Of a stretch of 64,000 nucleotides of DNA, positions 16,881-23,993 are shown one piece after another. The stretch is from positions 1 to 64,000 of IMG/VR virus record IMGVR_UViG_3300025759_000088. One strand, given 5' to 3'. Positions within the stretch are counted from its first letter, which is position 1, and the number at the start of each line of letters is the position of its first letter. The notes under the pieces are model-generated. The model had not been told where the DNA came from. It was given only the letters and a program-made list of their open reading frames with translations, and did no database searches. Position numbers and translations under genes: made by a program. The DNA is from a virus.

Positions 16881-18330
16881 AATACGAGCGTACCTGAGTA
16901 TAGTTGTCCTCGTCTATGTCCCAATCGTCCGTAGGTAACGATACGAAATTGCCCTGACGGTATCGCATCAGAGCTTGGGTCATACTATCGACAAGGTCAT
17001 CATACTCACCATTGGGAAAAGCCGCAACTTCCTCAATAAGCTCGTCCGCAAATGTCTCATCCGGCGCATACACCATCCCCGCCTCAAACAAAGGAGATAC
17101 AGAATGGACACGCGACACCTTATCGTTGCCGCGAGATGGCGTAAAATTCACAACAGGAATGCCCATGTTACGTAATTCGTGTGTCAAAGGAGTCCCTGAC
17201 GCCTTTGCTTCCACGATTACAGTATCGGGTTCCCAGAACTGATAGCTTTCATAAGCTTCTGCTTTCAACTCTGGAAAATCCCACCGGCCCTTCTTGCTAT
17301 CTAACAAAATGACCGCCGGGGGCCCCCCAATTTCTTCCGGGCGAAATACACCCCACGTCGTTATAGCGCTGTAGTCAGCAGTCTCGCGCTTTGAAAACGC
17401 CGTGTCATAACTTTGAATGACATACTCAAGATTAGGGACGTTGTCTTTTTCCCACCGCTTCCACCACTCTCGCGGGATAATTGCGTTCTCTTCACCTGTA
17501 GGACGCTGTTGATACTGCGCGTTCCACTTTGACGGCGGGATAGACGCCTTGACCCTTTCAAGATCGTCTTTTGACCAAAACTCCGGCCAACAAGGTTCCT
17601 CATCGTCCATAATCGCAGGAAGTTCCACAACTTCCCACTGATCCGCTTTCTCATCTTTACCCATTTGACGAATAAGCTGACCGGTCAAATCCTTTTGTGA
17701 CCAACGAGTCATTACCAAAATGATCGCCCCGCCGGGCTGCAAACGCTGTCGGGGGCCCCCTGTGTACCAATCCCAGTCATTGTCAAAACCCGACGCCGAC
17801 ATAGCCGTCTGCTCAGAATGGGGGTCGTCAATAATAATTAGATCGCCGCCGCGGCCAGCAAGATTACTGCCAACGCCGACAGCATAGTACATGCCGCCAC
17901 GTGAAGTGTCCCACCGGCCTGACGCCTTGGAATCCGCCGATAATTTCGCTTCAGGAAAAATCTCAGCATAATCTTCTCGCTCTAGAAGGTTCTTCACCTT
18001 ACGGCCAAAGGATACAGCAAGCTCCGTGGTGTGCGTTGCCTGAATGATTTTCATCGCCGGGTTCTGCCCAATAAACCACGCAGGCAGAAGATAACTGGCA
18101 AACTCAGACTTTGTGTGACGCGGGGCCATGTTGATGATCAAACGCTTCAATTCGCCCTTGGCTACGCGCTCAAACTTCTCTGCAATTATACGATGATGCT
18201 CGCCAGCAATGAAGTCCGGCCAGACCGCTTTCACAAATCCCAAGAAGTCCGTCTGACAGTGTTCAACACGATTTAATTGAGCTAGTCGAAGCTGTAACTT
18301 GACTACTTTATCTTGGATTTCATCGCTCAT
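16873..18330 (-). CDS. terL: Terminase large subunit
   Basis: A 485-aa DNA-packaging motor. The ATPase part shows a non-canonical Walker A region APRHTKSE (69-76), an adenine-side ATHTTE at about 98-103 and Walker B LIIIDD (164-169). The C-terminal RNase H-like nuclease begins near residue 305 with QSYDTAFSKRETADYSA and ends with DLVDSMTQALMRYR. It is the first gene of the leftward late unit; the small subunit is apart, at 22065-22640, on the other side of a GC-rich insert-like segment. Confidence 0.93.
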   Translation of the reverse strand: MSDEIQDKVVKLQLRLAQLNRVEHCQTDFLGFVKAVWPDFIAGEHHRIIAEKFERVAKGELKRLIINMAPRHTKSEFASYLLPAWFIGQNPAMKIIQATHTTELAVSFGRKVKNLLEREDYAEIFPEAKLSADSKASGRWDTSRGGMYYAVGVGSNLAGRGGDLIIIDDPHSEQTAMSASGFDNDWDWYTGGPRQRLQPGGAIILVMTRWSQKDLTGQLIRQMGKDEKADQWEVVELPAIMDDEEPCWPEFWSKDDLERVKASIPPSKWNAQYQQRPTGEENAIIPREWWKRWEKDNVPNLEYVIQSYDTAFSKRETADYSAITTWGVFRPEEIGGPPAVILLDSKKGRWDFPELKAEAYESYQFWEPDTVIVEAKASGTPLTHELRNMGIPVVNFTPSRGNDKVSRVHSVSPLFEAGMVYAPDETFADELIEEVAAFPNGEYDDLVDSMTQALMRYRQGNFVSLPTDDWDIDEDNYTQVRSYYG

Positions 18331-18364
18331 AATAAGCCAGTAAACCTTTTTTCGGTTGACCTAC

Positions 18365-18392
18365 TTTATAGGGGCCCCTGAAGAAAAGTCAG
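18365..18392 (-). promoter_or_regulatory. Candidate late promoter for the structural operon
   Basis: Leftward -35 CTGACT (18387-18392), 16-bp spacer and -10 TATAAA (18365-18370), about 35 bases before terL. The GGGGCCCC palindrome at 18371-18378 lies inside the spacer. A half-site TATGGGA of the early-operator family is further upstream near 18411. Confidence 0.45.
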
Positions 18393-18834
18393 AATACACT
18401 ATTTATCCCATATTGATATCGTTTTTTACAGTATTGTTTGCGAAAAACATGGACTTTGACGTCGTCTGCCACAGGTGCGGGGCTCATTTTGAGCGATTCA
18501 TGCGCTATGTGCCTGTATTTATTGCTAAAATTAAGTTTACCGGGGCCCCGTGTAACTAATTATTAAAACGCGGATCACGTGCCGCGGATCACGTGCCGGG
18601 CATGATCCGGCGCAATTTTCCGGCCCGCTGCTGACGCAATTTTAACGCCAGATCGCGGCACCCGGTCCCCGGATCGCGGGCCATGCGCCGTTGTCATAAG
18701 TTTAAAAACATGGGCGGGCGGGGCGCGGGGCAAGTTTTGGGGAAAATAGATATTTTGCGGGATTGTTCCCGTATGTTGTGCGCGACGGGCTTTCCTGCAG
18801 CTGTTTGGTGTCTAGATGTAGTGCGGGCAAAAAT
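18393..18834. other. Non-coding control region between terL and the DUF932 gene
   Basis: About 440 bases with no convincing gene. The first third is AT-rich, and the part after 18541 is strongly GC-rich. It holds a second GGGGCCCC palindrome near 18542, a 14-bp tandem repeat at 18570-18597, and two CGCAATTTT copies near 18611 and 18635. A 36-codon rightward frame at 18449-18559 starts MDFDVVCHRCG, but has no ribosome site. Confidence 0.5.
18570..18597. repeat. Tandem direct repeat, 2 x 14 bp (GCGGATCACGTGCC)
   Basis: Two perfect abutting copies, each containing the palindrome CACGTG. The second copy continues into GGGCATGATCC, which forms an inverted repeat with GGATCAcGTGCC. This is a possible protein-binding array in the spacer between early and late genes. 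Confidence 0.6.
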
Positions 18835-18872
18835 AAAACCCGCCGGGCGCGATGTCCGGCGGGTTTTTTGTG
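18835..18872 (-). terminator. Intrinsic terminator after the DUF932 gene
   Basis: A stem AAAACCCGCCGGG/CCGGCGGGTTTT with an eight-base loop, placed two bases beyond the stop of the leftward DUF932 gene. T-runs flank both sides, so it could work in both directions and insulate the late promoter. Confidence 0.85.
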
Positions 18873-18874
18873 TT

Positions 18875-20056
18875 TTATGCGGCTTCAAGTGATGCGCGGC
18901 TGATTGCGGTCCAGTCGGATTGCTTCATTTCTAAAACACGTCCGCCCAAACGCTGCCAATCATCAATATCATCCGGTTGCACCATGGGATTACCCGATGC
19001 ATCCCGCATTTGCGGCACGGCTGTTATGGCATTCATCAGCGTTGCACGGCTGACGGGTTCGCCAACATATCCATCCTGCGCCCGCGTTTGCACTAATCCC
19101 TCAAGAACAAGGGACCGGCGCTTTTGCGGGATACCTAAGATCGATCCCATTTTGTCGACTGCCTTTTCTGTATACGTACCTTCGATGACGTCGGCGGCTG
19201 CGTCTTTCATCTTTTGCAGTATTTCATCAAAGCTGTCCCGGCTGCTGAAAGCCCGCACCATGTCCCGCAATTTCAGAGACATTGCCGCGTTGTCGGCTTT
19301 CTTTGCTTCCTCTGTCAGGACTGACCAAACGTCCGCGTCACCGCGGCTGCTGGTCAGATGCGGGGACCGGATTTTGTTTTCGGTTTGCATCCCGTTAAGG
19401 CAAGCCAACGTCCAGTTGATTTGTGCAACCTGAATTGATCCGTGCCCCGTTTCTGAATTGCTAATGAGCAATCCAAGCGCCATTAGATCACCAACTTTCG
19501 CACCTTCGCCGACAATGGTGTTTGATTTAAATCGAGCCATTAGTTTTTTGTCGGTGCTATGCCAGTTTTGAAGCTGCCACCCGGCGTTGTCTTCATCGTT
19601 TGCTTTGATCAATTCGGGAATTGCCGTCTCAATCAAATCCAGATTGTCATAGGTTTTAAACCTATCAGACAACATAGCGCGGGCGGTCCCGGTTCTTTCA
19701 TCATCCATGAACGTCCGCAATAAGCGCGGCTTTGGTTCCTGTTGCCAGATTGCATTAATCAGGCCGTCCCATTGTTCGGGATAATTGTCAGACAACCGGC
19801 GGGCAGTCCGAACGTCAATTTCTGCTGTCTTGGCGATGCCGTCAAAACAAACATTATTCACGTCAAGCTGGCGGGTTGGTTCCCCGCCCTGCCCCTCTAA
19901 AAAGATTGCTGTCTGCTTACCGTTTCCGGTTTCCCGCGTCCGATATTCCATCTGGCCGGTGTTGGCCTGATAATCAACCGAACGGCTGTTTTGCTCCATA
20001 ACGTGACGCAAAAGGGTTTCCATGTCGCGGTTCGCATTGTCGATATTTTGCAGCAT
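18875..20056 (-). CDS. DUF932-family protein
   Basis: A 393-aa protein of the DUF932 phage/plasmid-like family; the family core is seen at about residues 115-130 (RTGTARAMLSDRFKTYDNLDL) and in GDLMALGLLISNSETGHGSIQVAQINW. Members are common on plasmids and phages near replication genes, and their biochemical role is unknown. The start at 20056 has TGGAG seven bases upstream. The codons are GC-richer than in the late genes, and the gene is bounded by its own promoter and terminator, suggesting an acquired module. Confidence 0.7.
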   Translation of the reverse strand: MLQNIDNANRDMETLLRHVMEQNSRSVDYQANTGQMEYRTRETGNGKQTAIFLEGQGGEPTRQLDVNNVCFDGIAKTAEIDVRTARRLSDNYPEQWDGLINAIWQQEPKPRLLRTFMDDERTGTARAMLSDRFKTYDNLDLIETAIPELIKANDEDNAGWQLQNWHSTDKKLMARFKSNTIVGEGAKVGDLMALGLLISNSETGHGSIQVAQINWTLACLNGMQTENKIRSPHLTSSRGDADVWSVLTEEAKKADNAAMSLKLRDMVRAFSSRDSFDEILQKMKDAAADVIEGTYTEKAVDKMGSILGIPQKRRSLVLEGLVQTRAQDGYVGEPVSRATLMNAITAVPQMRDASGNPMVQPDDIDDWQRLGGRVLEMKQSDWTAISRASLEAA

Positions 20057-20093
20057 GTCTTTAACTCCATTTTAAAAGGTTGTTTGGTTTTGC

Positions 20094-20121
20094 ATAATAT
20101 AGGGCTGCTATGTGGTGTCCC
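20094..20121 (-). promoter_or_regulatory. Candidate promoter of the DUF932 gene
   Basis: Leftward -35 GGGACA (20116-20121), 16-bp spacer and -10 TATTAT (20094-20099), about 40 bases before the start codon. The spacer contains ATAGCAGCCCTAT, a short dyad that could be an operator. Confidence 0.35.
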
Positions 20122-20279
20122 TGCAGCGGGCCCGGACTAGCACGGGGCGGGGGTGCGAACGTCAACCGAAAAGGGGCAAGGGATAAACAAAAAACGCAAT
20201 TTGAAAATCCCGACCAAAACGATTTCGCCTAGTCAATTGGCAGATTATGCGATTAATCCCGCAAACGCAAACGTATTTT

Positions 20280-20314
20280 TAAAAAAAGAAAACCCGCCGC
20301 GCCGGGATGGCGGG
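20280..20314 (-). terminator. Intrinsic terminator after the Cys-rich gene
   Basis: Stem CCCGCC/GGCGGG (20293-20314) followed, in the leftward direction, by TTTTCTTTTTTT. It lies 23 bases beyond the stop at 20338. Confidence 0.75.
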
Positions 20315-20337
20315 CGGGCTGCAGCGGGGCGGGCGTT

Positions 20338-21078
20338 CTATTCTTTCCCGATGTCCCCGGCTATGTGGTGCCGCAATATTGAACGGGGCGGCAAGTTGCG
20401 GGCAAAGTCTCGCAACTTTTCCCCGTCGGGCTTTGCCTGCGTCTGGCCCGGCATGCGCCGCCAGTGAATGGCAACGTTACCGGTGCCCGCATAACATCCG
20501 CCCTGCGTCTCGCTATCGCCTGCCCGGTTTTTGTCCGTCCCGTGCGCCGTAAATGCAATTATGTAATCGCGATTTAAACGGGCGCATAACGGGCCGCCGC
20601 GCCCGCCGCAATCCGCGCATCCTCTTATTGCGCCGGTTTCTTCTGGGCAGCGCACAAATTGAACATGGTCAATTGTCCGGTTTTTTTGCGACTCTTGCCA
20701 AAACGTCGGGGGCACTACGGTCACCATAGGAAATTGCCATTGATCCGGCGGGGCTTTCCGCATTGCATTTTTTAAAAACGCGGCTGTCTCCGGGTTGGCG
20801 GTGCTGTAATTAACAACGGTTTTAATCGGGCTTAATTTGTGGGCCCAGTGCATGGGGCTAAAATGGGTATATGTGAAACTGTAACCCGCCCGCGGCTTGC
20901 TATCTAAAACAGCATCCAAATAATCATGGTCAATCTGCCCCGCGCCGCATCCCTTGCCTGACGGATTCAGTTCGCAATCCGCCGGGCACGTGCCAAACAT
21001 GTTTTTATTACCGCTGCGATATGTGACGGCGCATCCTTTCAGTTTCTTGGCGGTGCTGATTTCAACTGTCTTTAACAT
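20338..21078 (-). CDS. Cys-rich hypothetical protein (DUF7227-like?), 246 aa
   Basis: Starts TAKKLKGCAVTYRSGNKNMFGTCPADC, a pattern I associate with conserved phage/plasmid proteins of unknown function (possibly DUF7227, from memory). About ten Cys occur in clusters (GTCPADCELNP; RCPEETGAIRGCADCGG; GGCYAGTG), consistent with one or two Zn or Fe-S sites. His residues occur in the middle (YTHFSPMHWAHKL). It is GC-rich like the DUF932 gene and is preceded by a TATGGGA-type operator. Confidence 0.5.
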   Translation of the reverse strand: MLKTVEISTAKKLKGCAVTYRSGNKNMFGTCPADCELNPSGKGCGAGQIDHDYLDAVLDSKPRAGYSFTYTHFSPMHWAHKLSPIKTVVNYSTANPETAAFLKNAMRKAPPDQWQFPMVTVVPPTFWQESQKNRTIDHVQFVRCPEETGAIRGCADCGGRGGPLCARLNRDYIIAFTAHGTDKNRAGDSETQGGCYAGTGNVAIHWRRMPGQTQAKPDGEKLRDFARNLPPRSILRHHIAGDIGKE

Positions 21079-21096
21079 TTTTAAAATCTCCTGTTG

Positions 21097-21114
21097 TCTA
21101 GGACTAATCCCATA
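21097..21114 (-). promoter_or_regulatory. Early operator site 1 (TATGGGA-TTAG-TCCTAGA)
   Basis: Read leftward, this 18-bp site is a copy of the dyad TATRRGA-N4-TCYYATA found at six early control regions. It lies about 20 bases before the Cys-rich gene. A promoter is weak here (TTGCGC ... TAGACA, spacer 19). Confidence 0.5.
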
Positions 21115-21128
21115 TTAGAGCGCAAAAT

Positions 21129-21158
21129 AAAAAAGGCAAGCGCTAGCCTGCCTTTTGT
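21129..21158 (-). terminator. Intrinsic terminator (bidirectional)
   Basis: Stem AAAAGGCA/TGCCTTTT (21131-21156) with T-runs on both sides. Leftward it can end transcripts of the 141-aa gene at 21272. The 110 bases between it and that gene contain no feature I can name. Confidence 0.7.
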
Positions 21159-21271
21159 TTTTATTTTTTCCGCCGTCGTTTTGTGGGCTCAATGCTATAT
21201 CGGCTTTTTATTTTGTCCGGGTCTGGCGATCCCCAAAACAGCCAATAATAAAGGCGCGACAATATCCACAT

Positions 21272-21697
21272 TTAATAATTACCCGCGGCGCAAACTTCCA
21301 TGTCAAGCTTGCCAGAATACCGGCGGCGTCCATCGCCCTTTATTATTTGCTCTGCGCGGCGGCTTGCAGCTTCTAAACTGACGTCACGGACGGCAAAATC
21401 AAAATCCCGCATGTTACCGCTTGTTGTGCAATAGCTGCCATTTGCCCAGAATAATTTCACGTCCGGCGTCGGGCTATCAGATATTCTTTCAACCACAACG
21501 TCCCCGTCTTGATCTCTTTTTATTCCGACAAGAACGTTAACCGGTTCAGCCTCTCTTGCCTGCAGCATGACATCCACACTGTCCCACCATTTTTTTTCTG
21601 CAGCCTTTTCCATATTTGCAAGCGACAGATACTCATCAAAGTACATGTCAAACTCAAACGTGCGTATTTCACGAACGCGAAAGGTAGCTTTCTTCAT
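21272..21697 (-). CDS. Hypothetical early protein, 141 aa
   Basis: Not recognised. Starts MKKATFRVREIRTFEFDMYFDEYLS; mixed alpha/beta and charged throughout, with Cys at YCTTSG and VCAAGNY. The leader AACAACGGGAGA before its start is shared with other early genes (23729, 26803). It has its own strong promoter with an operator inside the preceding nuclease gene. Confidence 0.5.
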   Translation of the reverse strand: MKKATFRVREIRTFEFDMYFDEYLSLANMEKAAEKKWWDSVDVMLQAREAEPVNVLVGIKRDQDGDVVVERISDSPTPDVKLFWANGSYCTTSGNMRDFDFAVRDVSLEAASRRAEQIIKGDGRRRYSGKLDMEVCAAGNY

Positions 21698-21723
21698 TTC
21701 GTTTATCTCCCGTTGTTGGTGCG

Positions 21724-21754
21724 TATAAGATAGTTCTTACACCGGGATTGTCAA
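21724..21754 (-). promoter_or_regulatory. Early promoter with operator site 2
   Basis: Leftward -35 TTGACA (21749-21754), 16-bp spacer and -10 TATCTT (21727-21732). The dyad TGTAAGA-ACTA-TCTTATA (21724-21741) covers the -10. It drives the 141-aa gene and overlaps the 3' end of the nuclease gene. Confidence 0.6.
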
Positions 21755-22171
21755 ACGGAAAAACTGCTCCCAATCAATCGGGGCATCTATTTTAAAATGC
21801 GGTTTTAAAAGAAGCCCGCGGTCAACAAGCTCAACCGCCTGATCCGCACGATACACGTGGGCGTGTCGATCCTTGCAGCGCACAATGACAAACGATGCGG
21901 TGTGCTTGTGCTGCTCCATCCATGCAACCTGATGAGGCGATAGCCGAACAGCAACGCCGGTTGCCGTTTTTAACTCCCAAAAAGAAAAGTCCCCTGTCTC
22001 GCCGCAAACGACAAGATCGGGGACGCCTTGAGATGCCCAGCTTTCTATTCGCGTCAGCCTGACGTCAGGCCGGTGCTTCTTCTGGTTCTTCTTTATACTC
22101 TGGTAGAAGCTCGCTTCCAGATTCTTCGGCGTCTTTTTCGACGGGCGTGATATCGATAACGGAAGATCCAT
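21737..22171 (-). CDS. VRR-NUC-type nuclease, 144 aa
   Basis: A small restriction-fold nuclease as found in many phages. Signs are the helix NLEASFYQSIKKNQ, SWASQGVPDLVVCGETGDFSFWELKTATG (the GVPDL...ELK catalytic core, about residues 48-72) and a following SPHQVAWMEQH helix. VRR-NUC proteins act on branched DNA such as Holliday junctions; here it may resolve replication intermediates before packaging. It overlaps terS by 107 bases in another frame. Confidence 0.75.
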   Translation of the reverse strand: MDLPLSISRPSKKTPKNLEASFYQSIKKNQKKHRPDVRLTRIESWASQGVPDLVVCGETGDFSFWELKTATGVAVRLSPHQVAWMEQHKHTASFVIVRCKDRHAHVYRADQAVELVDRGLLLKPHFKIDAPIDWEQFFRLTIPV

Positions 22172-22640
22172 ATTGCTTTTTAATCTCTTCTAGTTCTTTC
22201 ATCACTTCATCACGGCTCATGCTGTCAATAGAACCGTGCCGCACTTCAGATTTGCTGATGTAGATATCCCCGTGCGCCTGCCCCCGGCGGTACTCCGCCT
22301 GCACGGCGGCTGAATATGCTCCATTGTCCAAAGCTTCATCACGTATGCGCTGCAGGTCACGGACATGACGATGGTAAGTGATTGCATACCGCTCGTTCAG
22401 TTCGTCCCGATACATCTTGATCGCCTTGGCAACATTCGGGTGCTTGTGGGGGTTCAAAAGTTCAGAAGCTTTGACCGACGCACTCTTTTCAGAGAAGCCC
22501 GCGTTTAAAGCGCATTGCTTCTTACTAATCATGCCGTCGTTGGAAACGTATTCCTTAACGAATTTCTTTTGCTTTTCAGAGAGCGGGGAGTCCGGTGTCA
22601 GCCGCGGACGACCAACAGGGTTTACTTTTACGATTTCCAT
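22065..22640 (-). CDS. terS: Terminase small subunit
   Basis: A 191-aa protein of the terminase_2 type. After a basic leader with a GRPRLTPD motif comes LSEKQKKFVKEYVSNDGMISKKQCALNAGFSEKSAS, the helix-turn-helix that recognises the packaging site. A helical oligomerisation part follows and the C-terminus is acidic (DAEESGSELLPEYKEEPEEAPA). It is not next to terL: the GC-rich DUF932 segment and the nuclease lie between. The promoter/dyad at 22647-22699 suggests separate control. Confidence 0.8.
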   Translation of the reverse strand: MEIVKVNPVGRPRLTPDSPLSEKQKKFVKEYVSNDGMISKKQCALNAGFSEKSASVKASELLNPHKHPNVAKAIKMYRDELNERYAITYHRHVRDLQRIRDEALDNGAYSAAVQAEYRRGQAHGDIYISKSEVRHGSIDSMSRDEVMKELEEIKKQYGSSVIDITPVEKDAEESGSELLPEYKEEPEEAPA

Positions 22641-22646
22641 GACGTG

Positions 22647-22679
22647 CCCTTATGTTTGAAATCATTCCAAATATAAGGG
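22647..22679. promoter_or_regulatory. Large operator-like dyad upstream of terS
   Basis: Two 16-bp arms (CCCTTATGTTTGAAAT and ATTCCAAATATAAGGG) around one central base match at 14 of 16 positions. It starts seven bases before the terS ATG and covers the -10 and transcription start of its promoter. It could be a repressor (possibly TerS) binding site. It is unlike the TATGGGA sites. Confidence 0.65.
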
Positions 22680-22699
22680 TAAGTGCGGGTTTAAAACAA
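22670..22699 (-). promoter_or_regulatory. Candidate terS promoter
   Basis: Leftward -35 TTGTTT (22694-22699), 18-bp spacer and -10 TATATT (22670-22675). The -10 lies inside the large dyad, so a bound protein would block polymerase. Confidence 0.45.
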
Positions 22700-22925
22700 G
22701 GTGTTACACCTCTAATTTCGCGTTACACAAAAAAGTAACGATATTTGCCTTCTTTATGTAAGGATTTCAACGATGTTACACTTTTCACATTTGTCACAGC
22801 ACTGTGGGAAGAAAAAAAATTATTTTTTTTTCTAGCCCTATAGAAAAGTTTTGGATTTTAGAACCCTTTGTCACCTTGGGTTTGAGCGTTACATATTTGG
22901 TTTTTCAAAAGTGTAACAAAGTAAC
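22700..22925. repeat. GTTACAC iteron array in AT-rich DNA (candidate origin/operator region)
   Basis: Seven GTTAC or GTTACAC units in both orientations: 22701-22709 (GTGTTACAC, palindromic), 22722, 22735 (reverse), 22775, 22888, 22911 (reverse) and 22921 (reverse). They flank an A/T tract at 22811-22831. No gene lies between 22641 and 23027. The layout is that of an iteron origin or a multi-site operator; which one cannot be settled from sequence. Confidence 0.55.
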
Positions 22926-22952
22926 GCCCCGCCCTAAGAAAGGACGAGGCGC
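22926..22952 (-). terminator. Hairpin terminator after the small early gene trio
   Basis: In leftward RNA, CGCCTCGTCC pairs fully (with G-U) with GGGCGGGGCG over a seven-base loop. The following T-tract is weak. It lies about 75 bases past the stop at 23028 and would shield the iteron region from transcription. Confidence 0.55.
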
Positions 22953-23027
22953 TACAAACCAAAACAACACGGAGAAAGAACACAACCGTTAATGAACCGT
23001 AGGCCGCGTTCTCTGCCCCGTCAAGCG

Positions 23028-23252
23028 TTATTCGTCATTCCTTGCAACTTTTAGTGTTGCGGATGCTTCGACGATGTTTGGTATTCTCATTCTGGCTTTT
23101 ATCATCAGGGACTGTGCTTCGTGCAGCTTGCTGATTGCTTCGTCGAGGAAGGGCTTTTCGCCCGGCAGCGCTTCCAGCCACAGGTCATTGACGGCGTGGA
23201 TAGCTTGATTAAGCAGTGCGGCTGCTTCTTGGTGTTCATTGACACTATTCAT
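23028..23252 (-). CDS. Helical early protein, 74 aa
   Basis: I start at the ATG at 23252, which forms an ATGA overlap with the upstream stop. The protein is almost all helix (EHQEAAALLNQAIHAVNDLW, FLDEAISKLHEAQSLMIKARM). Last gene of a three-gene leftward unit. Function unknown. Confidence 0.5.
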   Translation of the reverse strand: MNSVNEHQEAAALLNQAIHAVNDLWLEALPGEKPFLDEAISKLHEAQSLMIKARMRIPNIVEASATLKVARNDE

Positions 23253-23440
23253 TCCCAATATACTCCCAGTGTTTCGACGCGGATGCACACCGCTTCTTCA
23301 TTTACGGGCATATCTTCCCAGAACATTTTTGTTGCTGCGACGTGGCATTGTGCAATGGTGTCGAAGACTCCTACGTTTTTCACGATGAACTCTTCAACAC
23401 CTACCGCGGTGATCCACAGCAACACCCAGTTAACCGTCAT
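23249..23440 (-). CDS. Small early protein, 63 aa
   Basis: The start at 23440 overlaps the end of the AT-hook gene, suggesting coupling; longer starts would lie inside that gene. Hydrophobic N-terminus (MTVNWVLLWITAVGVEEF), two Cys, and a C-terminal EAVCIRVETLGVYWE. Not recognised. Confidence 0.45.
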   Translation of the reverse strand: MTVNWVLLWITAVGVEEFIVKNVGVFDTIAQCHVAATKMFWEDMPVNEEAVCIRVETLGVYWE

Positions 23441-23729
23441 TTTTCTTTGGGCGTCCGCGTTTCTTGGGCGCGGGCTTGTTTTCTTCTGCCAGCACCCAAT
23501 TTCCAAAGCCGTTCCATTCGGTATTTTCTGGCCGTTGGAATTGAAGCGTTTGCTGCATCCGGTGCATCAGCGTTTCCAGATTACGCAAATCGGAAATCCA
23601 GAGATCGTTGCATTCCCAGATGGTTTGCAGCGCTGTCCGCAGTTCGTTGTGCGAGTCGAGCAGTTTCCGGCGGGCGGCTGCGTCGATGGTCAAGTCCCCG
23701 GTTGTGGGGCTCACGTGGCTTTTATTCAT
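23430..23729 (-). CDS. Small early protein with C-terminal AT-hook-like motif, 99 aa
   Basis: The start at 23729 has AGGAGA ten bases upstream; frame extensions to 23843 would cross the promoter. Mostly helical (AARRKLLDSHNELRTALQTIWE), ending PAPKKRGRPKKNDG, an AT-hook core (RGRPKK) that binds the minor groove of AT-rich DNA. The nearby AT-rich control DNA is a possible target. First gene of the unit under the 23.77-kb promoter. Confidence 0.5.
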   Translation of the reverse strand: MNKSHVSPTTGDLTIDAAARRKLLDSHNELRTALQTIWECNDLWISDLRNLETLMHRMQQTLQFQRPENTEWNGFGNWVLAEENKPAPKKRGRPKKNDG

Positions 23730-23756
23730 TGGTGTCTCTCCTGTTGTTGACCCGGT

Positions 23757-23785
23757 TATTATGGGAACCGTCCCATACAAGTCAA
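23757..23785 (-). promoter_or_regulatory. Early promoter with perfect operator site 3
   Basis: Leftward -35 TTGACT (23780-23785), 17-bp spacer and -10 ATAATA (23757-23762). The spacer is filled by a perfect inverted repeat TATGGGA-ACCG-TCCCATA (23760-23777). It drives the 23729-23028 genes. Confidence 0.7.
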
Positions 23786-23817
23786 GCAAAAAAATGCAGA
23801 TGTTTTTGTATTTGCTT

Positions 23818-23882
23818 GTTAACCATATTCTGGTTGACTGCACATTAGAATCATTTCAAGTTAACCACATTTCAGTTTAACT
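23818..23882. repeat. Pair of GTTAACCA dyads spaced 42 bp
   Basis: GTTAACCA-N5-TGGTTGAC (23818-23838) and AGTTAACC...GTTTAACT (23859-23882). The GTTAACCA words start at 23818 and 23860, exactly four helical turns apart, so both face the same side of the DNA. They lie between the divergent promoters at 23.77 and 23.93 kb and could be paired operators. Confidence 0.45.
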
Positions 23883-23923
23883 AATTGATTTCATTAATAA
23901 AAAAGGTGCGACACTATGTCACA

Positions 23924-23952
23924 TGGACTGTATGGGAGTTATCCTTTAAGAT
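23924..23952 (+). promoter_or_regulatory. Early rightward promoter with operator site 4
   Basis: -35 TGGACT (23924-23929), 17-bp spacer and -10 TAAGAT (23947-23952). The operator TATGGGA-GTTA-TCCTTTA (23931-23948) sits in the spacer. It drives the rightward genes from 24057, reading across the parS site. Confidence 0.55.
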
Positions 23953-23993
23953 AGAATGTTAGCTCGAAATAGGGCTATGGGCTTTCGGGCCCG

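Larger units (their letters stand above)
20057..20337. other. Intergenic region between DUF932 and the Cys-rich gene
   Basis: About 280 bases. The left end holds a candidate leftward promoter and the right end the terminator of the upstream gene. The middle has a GC-rich patch near 20120-20160 and an AT-rich patch near 20190-20285. I see no gene. Confidence 0.5.

Noticed and set aside
18356-18559. Rightward open frame of 67 codons starting before terL
   Set aside because: It has no ribosome site and crosses the late promoter; only the MDFDVVCHRCG part looks protein-like. Too weak to list as a gene.
22804-22992. Rightward open frame across the iteron region
   Set aside because: Low-complexity translation (long Lys/Phe runs) from AT-rich control DNA, with no ribosome site.
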